A stretch of DNA of 64,000 bases from NCBI GenBank assembly GCA_004026145.2, contig CP034986.1:7680929-7744928 (forward strand). The letters are read 5' to 3'. The position numbers and the translations under genes are program-made. Below, in pieces: positions 10,131 to 21,557 of the stretch. The DNA is from Takifugu bimaculatus. Its lineage: Eukaryota; Chordata; Actinopteri; Tetraodontiformes; Tetraodontidae. How positions within the stretch are numbered: the stretch's first letter is position 1; each line of letters begins with the position of its first letter. Under the pieces are notes generated by a model, which ran no database searches, had not been told where the DNA came from, and saw only the letters and a program-made list of their open reading frames with translations.

Positions 10131-12776
10131 GGCGTGACGGCGCCGCCTCTAAACCATCAGAAGGTAAATAAACCCTTCTTCTATTAGCGTGCACGGTCAG
10201 CGTGCACGTGTTATCTGTTTTTGGAATCGCACTCAAAAGGCCAAAGGTCAACGTACGTCCGTTAGCTGTTAGCTTAGAGGAAAAAGGCCACCCACCAACG
10301 TCTTCACCTGTTTTTCGTAATTTCTTTGTAGCTTTAGCATGAGAGCGGGGGTTAAGTGTTAGAAGTATGCTAACCTGCGTACAGAGGTGCTCGCTACCGA
10401 AGCCCGGAAGGTCTAAATAAAGTTAAAATTGAAACACGGACGCTGTTATTCCGTCTGTGCCGACGCCTGCCGAGGAAATGAGAACCAGGTCCGAGTATTT
10501 TATCCCCGCTGCTTCATTCCGTCTCTGCTCGCGCGGCGCTACAGTAGCATGAGAGCGCCGCCGCGCCTGTGCTACCGTTGCTTTGAATTCATTCCATTTC
10601 CCTTTTTCATCTGCCTGTAAAAGCCTGCGGCGTTTCTCCGTCTGGATCAGAAACCGTCTGTCCGTTTTCTTTGTTGCGAGGCGAAGATTAGCGCCTGTGC
10701 TGTCGCCAGGGCTCAACTTCCCAAACGCTTCACGGGCAGATTTTCGGCTTTTCGGGAAAAAGAAGAAGAAAAAAAAAAGAAAAAGGAGCAGCTCCGGCGG
10801 GTGTCGCGTTTTTTCACCTCATGACTGGTGTGTTGCTGTAAAAGGTTAGCAGGTGAAGCGTAGCGTAGCTTTGGAGCAAAGTCTCTCACGCTAGCAGCTG
10901 CAAGGCTAATAACGACCCTTGCGGTGGTAATGCTGACGTCTGATTAATGTCAAAGGGAAATTAGCATTTTAACTGTTCACAGGTGCTCCCGCGTCCTTTT
11001 GAACGATTCCAAATCGGCAAATGTGGCCTCAGCGTTCCGAAAAATCAACTGGAATGTTTGAGAACGTGCTAGCAGCAAAGCCAAATAGGGATAATTAAAA
11101 ATGCTAAAAAAGGAGAGCGTCTCGCAGAAAGGTCTGCTCTTCCTCACAAAGGAACAAACTCATTCTTCCTGTTTGTGCGAAAATTGAGGAAAACTTCCTG
11201 ACATGTTTGGAGAGCACAGCCGGTTTCATGCCGAGATGATCAATGACGACACGGGAGCCGGAGCGTCGCCGCGCGGCTAATTGTACCGGCGCTCGGCGGA
11301 GCCTGCGGGGTGCGGCGTTGTTCGTCACCCGAGACGCCGGCGCCGTTTGGAGCGTGGACCAAATGAAGCCACCTGCCTGGAAAAGGCTTCACGCCGCTAA
11401 AACGGGAAGCTAGCTCGCGGAAACGCTGCCGCTGCTCCGACTTGAGACTGGAGATTCCAGCTGAGTTTCCCGTTTTTCCTCAAGTTCATCTTCCCAGTGA
11501 GGAGTTTCTCCGCGGGAGGAAGAGGAGCAAACCCGAACGCCGCGCTCATCCGTGGAATTCTTAGCTCAACTGAGGATTATCGATCGGGAAGGGGAAGGGG
11601 GGGCAGGATTAGCAATGCGAGCTAGCAGTTGTCGGCTGACTTCCAGCTTAAAAAGACGAATCGAGTGAATTCCGCGTTGATTCCGGGGCCTCCTGGTGGG
11701 AGCTGCACGTCCTCCCAGCCGGGGGAAACTGGCAGGAAAACCCGGTATCAGACGAGCGGACAGGATGAGCGCTAGCTCGATTCCGTGAGTCCCGTTCCAT
11801 GGGGACCCTTCCGTAGAGGGGTCAGCGGGCCCTCGGCTCGCTCCCGGCTCTTGTAAAATCCAAACGTTTGCGACCTTGCAGATGAAAGTCGAGATCGGAG
11901 CCGCTGAACCAAATCTTTGTTTTCTCCGCTCGCCGTTGACGGCTCCGCTGCTCTGGAGCGCCGTGGGGGTGGGGAAGAGGAGCGCCGTCTGGAGGAGGAG
12001 AGGGACATGGAGAGCATCCAGATGGTGCCACCGGGCAGGACTTCTTCTGGGCTTTGATGTCTTCCCTGTCATCAAAGAGAATCATGGACGTCGTCGCAGA
12101 TCCGGTGGCTGAGGACCAGAGCGGCGCCCATTGTTGCGTCATAACGCGACCGGTGAAGGAAATTTAGGCGACGGATGGACACGAGCGCATATCCGAGGTG
12201 TTTGTTTTCCGGGTGAATTAGGAGCGTACGCGCCGCCGAGCTCGACGCCCTCTCCGACGCTTAATTAGCATAATATCGCTGCGCGCTATGCACGGAGTCG
12301 TCAAAACAAGTTAGGGACAATTTGCATTTATATGGTGAAAACTTGGTTTGACGTGAGGAAAAAAGTGTTGTTTTTCCCACCTTTTCCTCGGATAATATAA
12401 AAAGTTGCTTCACTTTAAAAATGACATCAAAGAAAGAGGCGTTAGATGTACAAAAGGTGCTAAAATAAAGCCGAGAATGAGTTTTCGGGGAACCCTTTGC
12501 CTCAATTCCCACCTCCCGGACGGCGGAAGTAACGTGAGGTTCCTCTTTATTGCTGCTCCGCTTTCCTAGTTTTCCAAACAGGAATTCCGACTGCTGTTTC
12601 CTCTCTTCCCACCGGCTCTGCTGATCGTTGCCACTAACCCCTGAGCCCCTTTGATCTGAGCGTTTTCCCGGAAAACCTTGCCATCGGTACGACCTAGCTA
12701 GCGCTTAATTCGTTGACATTTTGGGTGATTGAGGACCGAGTCAGAGTTGTGACGAGATTAGAACAACGCAATTAGC

Positions 12777-12793
12777 TTTTTTTTTTTTTTTTT
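12777..12793 (+). repeat. Poly-T tract, T17
   Basis: An uninterrupted run of 17 T. No adjacent retroposon body was recognised. Confidence 0.9.
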
Positions 12794-15700
12794 CGTAAAC
12801 GCTCAGGCCTTGTCAGGAAATCGTGAAGGTCACGCCTTAATGAGGAAGCAAGCCAGGATCGCGGATTCTCCGGTTCCTCCTCGTGACGATCCTCCACGAT
12901 GATGCTAACAAACATCTCCTTCTAGCAGCACCTCGGCGGTTACGTTTATGGCTAGCATAGCCCTGGTTTTAGCGCAGTGTAAAAACAACCGTTAATTGTA
13001 AAGCAAATATCGGACCTTGAGCCTAGCTTGGAGATTAGCATCGGTCCCCTAACCGTTGACGGCTGCTTTACGGACTCGTCGGGAGGGACGTTTGTGTTCC
13101 GGAACCTTTTTTTTTATGGGGCAGAAATAATAAGAACCCGGATTTCGCACTTTTCAGGCCAAATCAATTGATTTTTATGGCACCGCAGAGACGGATGAAG
13201 CAGCCGGAGCGCCGAGCGCGGCCACTGATGAATCGCCCGGCCGAGTGGATTACAACACCTGACAAGGCGGCAGGACCGAGATTCACCGCTTTCGATCGGC
13301 CGCGGGAGGAATCGGCGAGGTGGGCGAAAAAATAAGGGGGGATGAAGAGATAAATCAGAGAGTGAAACGGTTCTAATAATGGAAGCTGGTTAAATGTCGT
13401 TGGCTGGGAGCAGCCGCCATTAAACCCGGATATCTTCACATGACGGATGAAAGAGCGGGAAATCCAGGCGTCGCCACCGTTAGCAAACGCTCGGCGTGAG
13501 GAACTTTTACGCCACAACAACCTTTTGTGTCTTTACGGCCCCGATATCCCGGCTCCTTTCTCTTTTTTCGCTCTGCCGCGGGTGGAAGACTCGCTCGGAA
13601 AGGTCAAGGACGGCCAATCCAATCATCAGCGGCGGAAATTAAGGTGACGGAAGAGGCCGGGGAGTAACGACCGCCGCGGAACAGCGAGATTGGGGGACTC
13701 GTATCCGGGCGCAATCCTTCCTCGGCAATCCTGTTGCCGGAGGAGCGTTGGGATCGGCTTTAGGACCCACTGATGCTTCAGGGGATGCTAACGGTTAGCA
13801 GAAAAGGAGCGAAGGTGAAGGAGTGGGAAGTGACGCTAGGGAAGGCTAGTCGTTGGCTAAAATGAGCTAATTAGCAAGGTTTGGAGTTCTGCAACAATTC
13901 CAAAACAAACTAGAGGAGAAATAAACGTTATCCAGATGTCAGAATGTTCCTGGAACAAACAAAAAACCGTCCCGGAATGTCGGAAATAGTTCTCAAACTT
14001 CCACCAACACCAGGATGGATCAATAAATCAAACCGGCCACCTGCCACACGGCCCGGAGGACCCGACTGTTGGCGTCCTTGTGCCGGGAAAATGGCTAATG
14101 TCGCGTCCTTCCTGTCGATTTTAGTAACCTTCGAAAACACATCAACCCGCCTCCCGGGTCGGCGCGTCGGAGCGCGACGGCGACTCGGAAGCATTAGCAA
14201 ATGAGAGAGTCGGGAGGTCGGCAGCGGTCGAGAAGGGCCCATTTAGCATTAGCATGATTCATGACAGTAATTTAAGGCTGAAAAATTAATAAGGAGGCTC
14301 CTGATAAATCACCGCTCAGACCGTCTCTGGACAAAATCCCCGAACTGCCGAGATCTGCCGCGACCTTTTAGCGCGGACGCGCGACGACGGGAAGGTCGAG
14401 ATGAATGAGAGGAACGGACTGGCGGGATCGCTCAACGTTGACCTTTAATGCCAAATATTTGTCGGTAGCTAACGCTCCTCTTTGACTAGGAGGACGAGAA
14501 CGTTTAAATCTCAGGTGCGTGTGCCGGGCTAACATCAGCTAGCTTTAAACAGTCAGAGTTCGGTCCGAACAACGAGGCTACCATGGTGATGCTAGCTGTC
14601 GGGCTAACATAAAAACTCATGTCATGCTAAGTATGCTAAATCAGCGCTCACAGAAACAAGTTGCTTCATCGTGTGTTTCAATAATAGTGTGAATTGTCGT
14701 CTTCCAGCAGTTTTGGTGTTAAGGTTGTCGGAGCTGGAGCGTCGGTGTCTGTTAGCTTAGCTTAAGCTTCCAGATTTACCCGAACAGATATTTAATAATA
14801 CAGCAGGACTTTTTAATGAGCATCCTTGCTGAGACAGTCAGACACAGGTGCATCAGCAATCACCTGCTCACTCAACAACGGACTCCGGAGTTGTTCAGCT
14901 AATGCCGCTCCTCATATTAGCGTCTCTGGCATTGCTAATTTTGGTGGATATTCCAGTTATCATAATTACCGCTGAAGACGCGTTTACAGCCACGCAGCTA
15001 ATTAACCGGCGCTACATCGTTATCCATCACGGCTGGCCGGTGTCGCAGGGACAGACCGGTCACGCCGCAATTAGCCGCCGCGATGCAAACGCCGCCTGAA
15101 CGGAGGCAGTCGATACGTATTCCGCTCACTTTTTCTCCCGTCCTTTCAGCGCAGGCGTGATCCATCTCCGGCGTAGCCGCAGCCTGTCTGGGCCGATTCG
15201 GCGGCTCGTCCCAGCGTTCCTGCGTCTTGCTAACTGAAGGTGAAACTGAGGCTGCTGATGTGGCCCCGTGTCCTCGCCCAGTCGGGTCAATTCGGCATCG
15301 CTAAATGTGGCAGGCTCGCCCGTCTTGTAGCGCCGTATCGACGCCCATCAGGTGGGGTATTTGAAGACTACTCCTCACCCCACTGGTGGAGCAGTCCCCT
15401 CCCTGAACTTTACCTTTGGCGGCTTCAGCTATTGAAGTCACTCACATTTTGGCTAAAGTTTGCACGTTTGCCGCCGCCGTAGGGTGGCGCGAAAACTACA
15501 ACTCTCAGTGGTATGGCGGCGGATTTTCTGAGGAGTTCATGAAGGTGTCGGCCTGTTTTTATTTATTTTTTTATTTTTAATCTCAATCACATTTTGAGGA
15601 GACACAGAGAATTAGCCGCATCTAGTTATGCTAGTTTTGTCGGTCGTCACGTCAAAAACGTTAGAGGATTAAAGGCTCCGTCAGAGCGCTAACTGACACG

Positions 15701-16354
15701 CTGATAGTTTGCGCCTCCCGATCAAAAATGGCAACAAATCAGAGAAGCTTAAAATAATGTGACAACTTTAAATTAGCGGTCGCTATCACGCTTGGGGTAT
15801 GGAAGTCATACGTTAAAGGTGTCGCCGTTCACAAAATACATCCCAGTCAGGTGTAAATGAGTGTGAAGTATGTCAGCGGAGTCGCTGCGTGCTGAGCAAC
15901 AGTTGTCATAAAGCTAACTCGAGGCTATAATTCTCACAAAGAAGCTTTTGTAAGCGCACATTAGCACATTTTAACATCAGACGAGAAATGTTTCTGGTAG
16001 AAATCCACAGGAAAGGGTGCGATATGTTGGTAGAACTGTAACGATAATTTGTGTTTTTGAGCTATGAGCTACTTGCGTCGCCTGCCATGTTAGCATATGT
16101 GCTAATGAATAATCTGTGCATGCTATATTGTAGTTTTTATGGGTATTAGCATATATAAACGCTAATAAAAGAGGGTTAGCCTCCGATGCATTTCGATCCA
16201 CCTCAGTTTGCGGCAGGATGCGTCGCGGTCGCTACATCACGCAACGCTATTGATGTTAGCCTTTCTTCTTTTGTTAAAATGGTTCATGAAACCAGGATAA
16301 ATGCGCGCGGGAGGAGAAAGGGAAAAAATAAATAGGAGCAGGAGGTGAATCTTT

Positions 16355-16445
16355 TCATCTGCCGGCGCTTTAATCAACGCGAGGCGATAATTCAGCGTCC
16401 ATAAATAAAACGGTATTAATCATCTGCAGCCGCGTTTCCGGACGT
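16355..16445. promoter_or_regulatory. Candidate CNE with HOX/CDX-type words
   Basis: Contains CTTTAATCAACG, CGATAATTCAGC, CCATAAATAAAACGG and TATTAATCATCTGC within 90 bp. These are TTAATCA and ATAAA words of the kind bound by homeodomain and caudal-type factors. No array structure is seen. Function is inferred. Confidence 0.25.
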
Positions 16446-16499
16446 TAGCACATTTATCAGGCTTTTAATATTAACATAGATTAAGCACACATCTCACAC

Positions 16500-16542
16500 C
16501 TTTAGCACGTCCATAGCTTTAGCATGTCCACAGCTTTAGCAC
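16500..16542. repeat. 17-bp tandem repeat, 2.5 units
   Basis: CTTTAGCACGTCCATAG at 16500-16516 is followed by CTTTAGCATGTCCACAG at 16517-16533, then by a partial third unit starting CTTTAGCAC. The period is 17 bp and the core is TTAGC. It is the third array in the window with this period and this core (GCTAA on the other strand). Confidence 0.85.
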
Positions 16543-17406
16543 AAATCACGCCGCGTTTTTTTTTTAAAAGAAAAGCAATTTGCGCCCAATATTAAAGGTT
16601 AAAAATAAACCGCAAAATGTGTAATACAAGAAATGTGAAGCATTACATTAGCAGCTAGCCCTGTTAGCATAGCAGTGTGAGATAAAAAGGAGGGTGTAGT
16701 TAAAGTTGCTTTTGTAATCCTGTAAAGATGGCTAACCAGCTAGTTCTGGCTAACCAAAGTGTGATCAGGAGGAAGAACGTTGGGGGTCCAGGGTTTCCCG
16801 GAGCGACGTTTTCCGACAGCGATCGTTCTCCGCGAACAAAACTCTCCACGAATAATTCGATTAGCTTCTCCGCTGCGTCAGGCAGAATTTGTTTATTAAC
16901 TGTAATTAAGACAACAACCACGGAGGCACTTTGCCGCACCGCCGATGCGCTCAGCCCTCGCTAAAGTAAAAAAAAAAAACGTCAGAAGGAGGAATAAACG
17001 TTGGCAAATCCTCTCTAATTCTCTCTTCCTCCACCCTTTGATCCAAACCATCCAAACTACCTCACGCACTGTAAAAGAGGAAAATGCTAACGCCAGTGCA
17101 GTTACTGCTCCAGTTCACTTTATGCTAACGTGCCGTTTAGGCCGTAAATGTGAGGTGCTCCTGAACTCAGCTGGGACGTCTGTTTGTCGGGAGTTTGGGG
17201 GCTCTTGTTTGTCCTGAGCTGTCCAGGGTCGTCTTTGCCTTCGCCGTGGCCTTTACGCGGCGTGCGCTCGGCGCCGCCGTTGGGTGGATGGGGAAAACAC
17301 CTAAAGGTCAATCCAGGATGGTGACGCCAAGCTTAGCGCGTAACCAAAACCAGTGACAATAACTTGTAAGAGGGAATTCCAAAGCTGTAATTGCCGCTGA
17401 TGGAGG

Positions 17407-17454
17407 ATTTAGCATCGCTACAGGAGAACTCTCAGACCTGTAGCGATGCTAAAT
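17407..17454. repeat. Perfect inverted repeat, 18-bp arms
   Basis: ATTTAGCATCGCTACAGG at 17407-17424 is the exact reverse complement of 17437-17454, separated by a 12-nt loop (17425-17436). Complementarity stops sharply at both outer ends and at the loop. Arms this long are not expected by chance. The stem is shorter than a usual microRNA precursor. Origin by template switching, a tiny foldback element or a structured RNA are all possible. Confidence 0.95.
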
Positions 17455-17672
17455 AGCAAATGTTCAATAGCACAAACGGGGGAGAGGCACTAATTTGTCA
17501 CATATTTGTTAGCTTTATTTGCTTTGTGATGTCCTCTATCTAATTACGGCGTTAGCGACGTAGTAGGAACGCTACGTCTCTCTGACAGAAATAACCTCAA
17601 AGCGCCGAACTTAAGCTAACTGCAATTACCGTCGCGGCGCCTACATCGAAGATACGCGGCGTGTTAACCGGG

Positions 17673-17729
17673 AACACAAAGGACCTTTGTGTTGGAGGGG
17701 AAACACAGCACCCTTGGGGGCAAAGGTCC
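17673..17729. repeat. 21-bp palindrome plus nearby inverted copy
   Basis: AACACAAAGG (17673-17682) and CCTTTGTGTT (17684-17693) flank a single A. GGACCTTTG at 17681-17689 is also the reverse complement of CAAAGGTCC at 17721-17729, so two alternative foldbacks share the same bases. It lies 220 bp from the 18-bp snapback. Confidence 0.9.
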
Positions 17730-17984
17730 TTGATGTGAGGCGATACGCCGATCAGCTCCACGTCCCAGAGGCTCGCTTTCAAGTTCCCGTCCTAGCGATA
17801 GCTACGGCTGCGCGCCTGAAGATACTGGGAGAATGTAAGAAGCCACCTATTAGCTTAAGATAATGACTTCCTCTCTGCGGAACGTCACTTCATTTTTACA
17901 TTCTTGGGCTGGGCGCTAATGAGAGGCGCCACTTGATCTGCAGGTGAGAAGAGTCGCGCGGCGCCGCCGCTGTCGCGCGTGCTA

Positions 17985-18145
17985 ATTTAATACGAGGAGG
18001 CTGCGTCACACAAAGACATTTTTAAAGTTTCTGGAACTTCGGGATTGTTAATATGCAGAGATATAACGGAACATGACACCTGAAATTGCACCCATCTGTC
18101 TTCTATTTGAAGATTATATATCGGAGGCCTCTGATTTCCGGAGCT
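17985..18145. promoter_or_regulatory. Candidate CNE
   Basis: AT-rich, non-repetitive block. It includes GCTAATTTAATACG, ACAAAGACATTTTTAAAG, TTGTTAATATGCAGAGATAT and GAAGATTATATATCGG, between GC-rich flanks. Inferred from composition only. Confidence 0.25.
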
Positions 18146-18468
18146 AGCGTAGCCGCCACCGCTATCCTCCGCCTGCTAAAGCCCGGATTAAAACCGGAGG
18201 TGTCATTTTGCTCCATCACTCAGGTGTTTTGTTCCATTGTTTCCGCAGTCTGAGCACGCCGGCGCTTTTCCTCTCGCCTTTTCCTTGGCAACGCCGGCGA
18301 GGTCGGCTGCCACCGAACCCCCCCTCGTGAGATTCCCGGGTGTCGGGACGGTCGCCAGGCTAGTTTAAGGTCACCTTGCTAAACAAGCTGGCAGCAAGCG
18401 GAAAGGTCCCGTGCAGCCGCTCATCCGACATGATTCCGGTGCCGATGTTCCAGAAAGAGCGGAGCGTC

Positions 18469-18471
<3 letters not shown>

Positions 18472-18518
<47 letters not shown>
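18472..18518 (+). repeat. (GT)n microsatellite with G-run
   Basis: About 23 uninterrupted GT copies pass directly into a G-run at 18518-18527. Alternating purine-pyrimidine DNA of this length is a typical vertebrate microsatellite and can adopt Z-DNA. The open frames across it, which read as Cys-Val or Thr-His repeats, are artefacts. Confidence 0.97.
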
Positions 18519-18520
<2 letters not shown>

Positions 18521-18527
18521 GGGGGGG

Positions 18528-20423
18528 AGGGGGTTGGCACTCATGTAGCGGCTACCTGGATCGGCCACGCCTCTACCGCTTGGCCCCGTAGCAGCGAGGT
18601 CCCGGCGACCTCCAGCTCGCGTCCTCTTCAGTCCTGGCTCTGGAATCTCTGGAATTCTGCAGGTTTAATTAACCCCAAACGAGGATCAAGAGCTTTTTAA
18701 CGTCGGGGCTGTGGACCAGGTGTCTCGCTGTCCTTTGTCGTCCAGCAGCCACATAAAAGGATCAAAGAACGTCCTTTTTTGGTGCTGGGCTAGTTTAGCA
18801 GATGATAACTGAGCGTTCTGGGATGTCGTCGAGCTAACGTGTTGCTGCCTGTATCCCAGTGGACGCGGTCCATTAGTCTGGAGGTGGGACGGTCTCCTGG
18901 ACCTCAACGGGTCGAGGCAGATGGTCGTCAAAGTTCTGCTTTATTTACCGGGGGCGGAGCCTCGTTTCTGGTTCTGGACGTTAAAGTTTGATATCGTGGG
19001 ATGTAAATGGAGATGTAATCCCGACGTTCCGGCCGCAGGGCGTCGGGGTTACGGGATCTCTGATTTTAACGCCACTGTTTTAACCATCAGGACACGAGAC
19101 GAGACGACCCTCCGATGTGGGTCAGAACCCAGGGCGCCTGTGTCAGCACCAGCCTGAACGCCTCCGAGCTCTCGCCGCCGCCGTCACGCATCACCGCCTC
19201 GCGAAATTGGAAAAGGGAGAATCCCAAATCTTGACTTTGCCGTATCTGCGTGACATTGGGCGCTTCAAAGCCGCCGCCGCCGCCCCCACGTGCGGCGCCA
19301 AACAATGGCGCTCCGCGTTCCGACACAAAGAAGCGGCGCCGTGAGGACGTTTTTGTCCTCCTCACAGTATGATCCAGCATTCCCGATCTCCCGCCTGTCC
19401 GGGGAGATGATACATTAATGATGGCGTCTGCCGGGTCGCCGGCGGGGGCACGGCGCCGCATTATTCATCCTCGCCGGAGCTTCTGGACCTGCGGATGAGG
19501 GCGCCGGGCAGGAAATTCTCCTTTCAAAACAGCGGCACTCACTTCTGGGATGTCAAGGGCCGAGAGGAGGAGCGTTTCTCATTCTCCCATCTCGGCGGGA
19601 CGCGGCGCTCATTATTCCTCCCCTCCGTCTCCCAAAGGCCTCTTTAGCCTGCTAACTCGCGTCGTACCTTCGCTCCGATAGAGTCGCCTCGTCCAGGAGG
19701 TCCGGGAGCAGAGCTGCTCGGGAAAACTGGTCTGTGGCATCGGAATACACTCCGTTTCTTCCTGAAATCTCCTCCGCGCGGCGCCGCCGTTGTAATGGAA
19801 TTCATCAGCGCGTTAGCCGAGGTTAATTTGCCCCAGACTGCTCGCGCTCTGATTTTAGGCTAAATGAAAATGAAAAATGAAGCTCGTTAGAGACGAACAC
19901 GCGGGGGTAGGCGCCTCAGCGCGGCTCGGCGTCCTTGACCGGAATGACGGCGCTGAATCAGCCACCCAGAGGCTGCGAGCTCGTGTTCCGGAATCACGGA
20001 GACGGTGGCGAGGGATGGCAGGTGTGGCGCCAGGTGTGGTTGATTAGAGGGAATGAGCGGCACAGCGTCGGAGCTGGGAACAAGAGGGAATTCTCTGCAT
20101 AATGAGGCATCGGCGTAACCTTGGCATCGACGCCGAGGCTAAGCCATGCGGTGGCTAATTGATAGCATCCATTTTGGGAGTTTTGGAGTAGCGGAAGCTT
20201 GCTAAGTGTTATTTTGGGAGAAGCAACCGGACAGGACGAGAGTCCGTGCGTCAAACGATGTAATTGGACGAGCTTCCAGAAAAACGGCCTCAGGGCTTCT
20301 GGACGCCACGTTCATCAGCAGGTGTGTGGAGCCGCTAACCGTTAGCATTCGTGGTTCAGCGTCTGCGGTAACACCCGGCTAAATGCTGCCGGGATGAAGA
20401 GGGAACTCCACTTCAAAGGTGCT
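18528..20423. other. Unique non-coding DNA, no gene recognised
   Basis: CpG- and GC-rich sequence without a recognisable exon, transposon or RNA gene. The 124-codon minus-strand frame at 19087-19461 includes a glycine-rich stretch from a GCC repeat and shows no domain. A 13-bp palindrome (GCTAACCGTTAGC) lies at 20334-20346. Confidence 0.55.
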
Positions 20424-20454
20424 GGGGGGGGGGCGGGGGGGGTGGGGGGGGGGG
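20424..20454 (+). repeat. G-rich block, G-quadruplex capable
   Basis: Three long G-runs are separated by single C or T bases, giving many ways to form four G-tracts. It is the first of several G/C homopolymer blocks at the left edge of the repeat island. Confidence 0.85.
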
Positions 20455-20562
20455 TTTGTGAAGATCAGAGAACAAACGGCTCCTTTCAGAGGCAGCCGGG
20501 AAGATCCAAAGGAGGGCGGTGGTGGAGGTTCTGGTCGGGGCTCTCTCAGATGCCGCCGCAGC

Positions 20563-20710
20563 CCCCCCCCCCCCTCCCCGCAGTGCCTCTAATCCCTCAA
20601 CGGTGCGGTCGATTCAGGCCTTGAGATCGATGCCCATTGACAGGTGTAATTGATTTCTGTGGGAACAGGCTCATCCAGTTACCCCCCCCCCCCACCCCCA
20701 CCCCCACCCA
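20563..20710 (-). repeat. C-rich blocks (minus-strand G-runs)
   Basis: C-runs occur near 20563-20578 and 20682-20710. The second reads as CCCCCA-type units. The G-rich strand here is the minus strand, opposite to the neighbouring block at 20424-20454. Confidence 0.8.
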
Positions 20711-20840
20711 GGCAGACTGGAAAACAATGTGGAGGTCAGTGACCGAGCAGAGACCTGAGTAATTACCAAACAATTAGCTTTCTGATAAGAGTTGAGCGAA
20801 AGTCTTTTAAGTATTAAAGGTTATTGTCCATCCACACTAG

Positions 20841-20973
20841 GGAGGGGGTTAGGGTTGGGGGGGGGGGGGGGGGGGGGGTTGGGGGTTAGGGAGGGGGGTT
20901 AGGGTTAGGGAGGGGTTAGGGTTAGGGACGGGGTTAGGGTTGGGGGGGGGGGGGGTTAGGGTTAGGGAGGGGG
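20841..20973 (+). repeat. Degenerate TTAGGG-like tract with G-runs
   Basis: TTAGGG or GTTAGGG units recur about a dozen times, interleaved with GGGAGGGG variants. G22 runs from 20857 to 20878 and a second long G-run lies near 20942-20955. TTAGGG is the vertebrate telomere unit. Here the units are irregular, so this is either an interstitial telomere-like tract or a G-rich minisatellite that converged on that word. Confidence 0.85.
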
Positions 20974-21074
20974 GACCTTTGAGGTCCCGTCTCATCTCCA
21001 AACACCTCCAGTCTTGTGAGTTCTTCTTTCTTCTTCAGGGTTTGTTTCTCACGTTCCCTCTGAACCGCCACCTC

Positions 21075-21245
21075 ATCGTCATCCTGGGAACAATGTTGTC
21101 GGGGCGCTCTTTATCCCTGGTCGGGTCCCTCTGGCAAACTGGTCCTGGGTGAAGAACCAGACTAAGTGCGGATCAAGAAGACCCACCTGCCTGGAAAAGG
21201 GATCCGCCAGCCCCTCAACACGGACTCTGGTAAGACCAGGAAGTT
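21075..21245. mobile_element. Possible degraded interspersed repeat
   Basis: The sequence around CTGGTCCTGGGTGAAGAACC and CAGACTAAGTGCGG, followed by a CAAGAAGACCC word, resembles a dispersed repeat that I recall from fish genomes but cannot name. No termini or coding remnant are visible. It sits between the TTAGGG-like tract and the polypyrimidine tract. Confidence 0.3.
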
Positions 21246-21398
21246 GCGAATGAACAGTGGTGGTTGATCTGGGGGTGGGATGTTCTTGATTATTGTCATT
21301 CATTGTGAAAGGACAGTGTTGCTGGATTTACTCCAGTTAGCTCCCATTTTAGCACAGCTAATGCTAAGACTGTAAATGGTTCAGACGGTGTTACTGTA

Positions 21399-21436
21399 AT
21401 CTGATTACTTTAATGTGATCTGATTACTTTAATGTG
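21399..21436 (+). repeat. 19-bp direct tandem duplication
   Basis: ATCTGATTACTTTAATGTG occurs twice back to back (21399-21417 and 21418-21436) with no mismatch, followed by the first bases of a third unit. Confidence 0.92.
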
Positions 21437-21557
21437 ATCTGCTGTATCAGTGCAGGCTGAGGTGGTGATGCTGCTCTGGTCTTTCAGGACTGTTCAGGGG
21501 TCAATGGAGAGGAGGAAGTCCAGCTGCTGAGTCCAGACTGGGATGTGGGGGGGGGGG

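Larger units (their letters stand above)
8735..18471. other. Unique non-coding DNA, no gene recognised
   Basis: Nearly 10 kb shows no recognisable coding exon. It has scattered homopolymers (G16 at 10027-10042, T17 at 12777-12793), CpG-rich patches such as 8815-9165, short palindromes, dense GCTAAC/GTTAGC words and a few AT-rich blocks that may be regulatory. A 169-codon minus-strand frame at 11566-12075 has no identifiable domain. Confidence 0.55.

Noticed and set aside
11566..12075. 169-codon minus-strand open frame with Ser/Arg-rich shadow frames
   Set aside because: Frames on both strands are open together, and the Ser-Arg-Pro richness comes from GGAGGAG-type DNA. No domain.
17407..17454. 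MicroRNA precursor
   Set aside because: The 18-bp stem is too short and pairing stops abruptly. No known microRNA seed was recognised.
18371..18591. Cys-Val and Thr-His repeat frames
   Set aside because: Translations of the (GT)n microsatellite.
20841..20973. True chromosome end
   Set aside because: Units are irregular, and more than 20 kb of unique DNA lies on each side.
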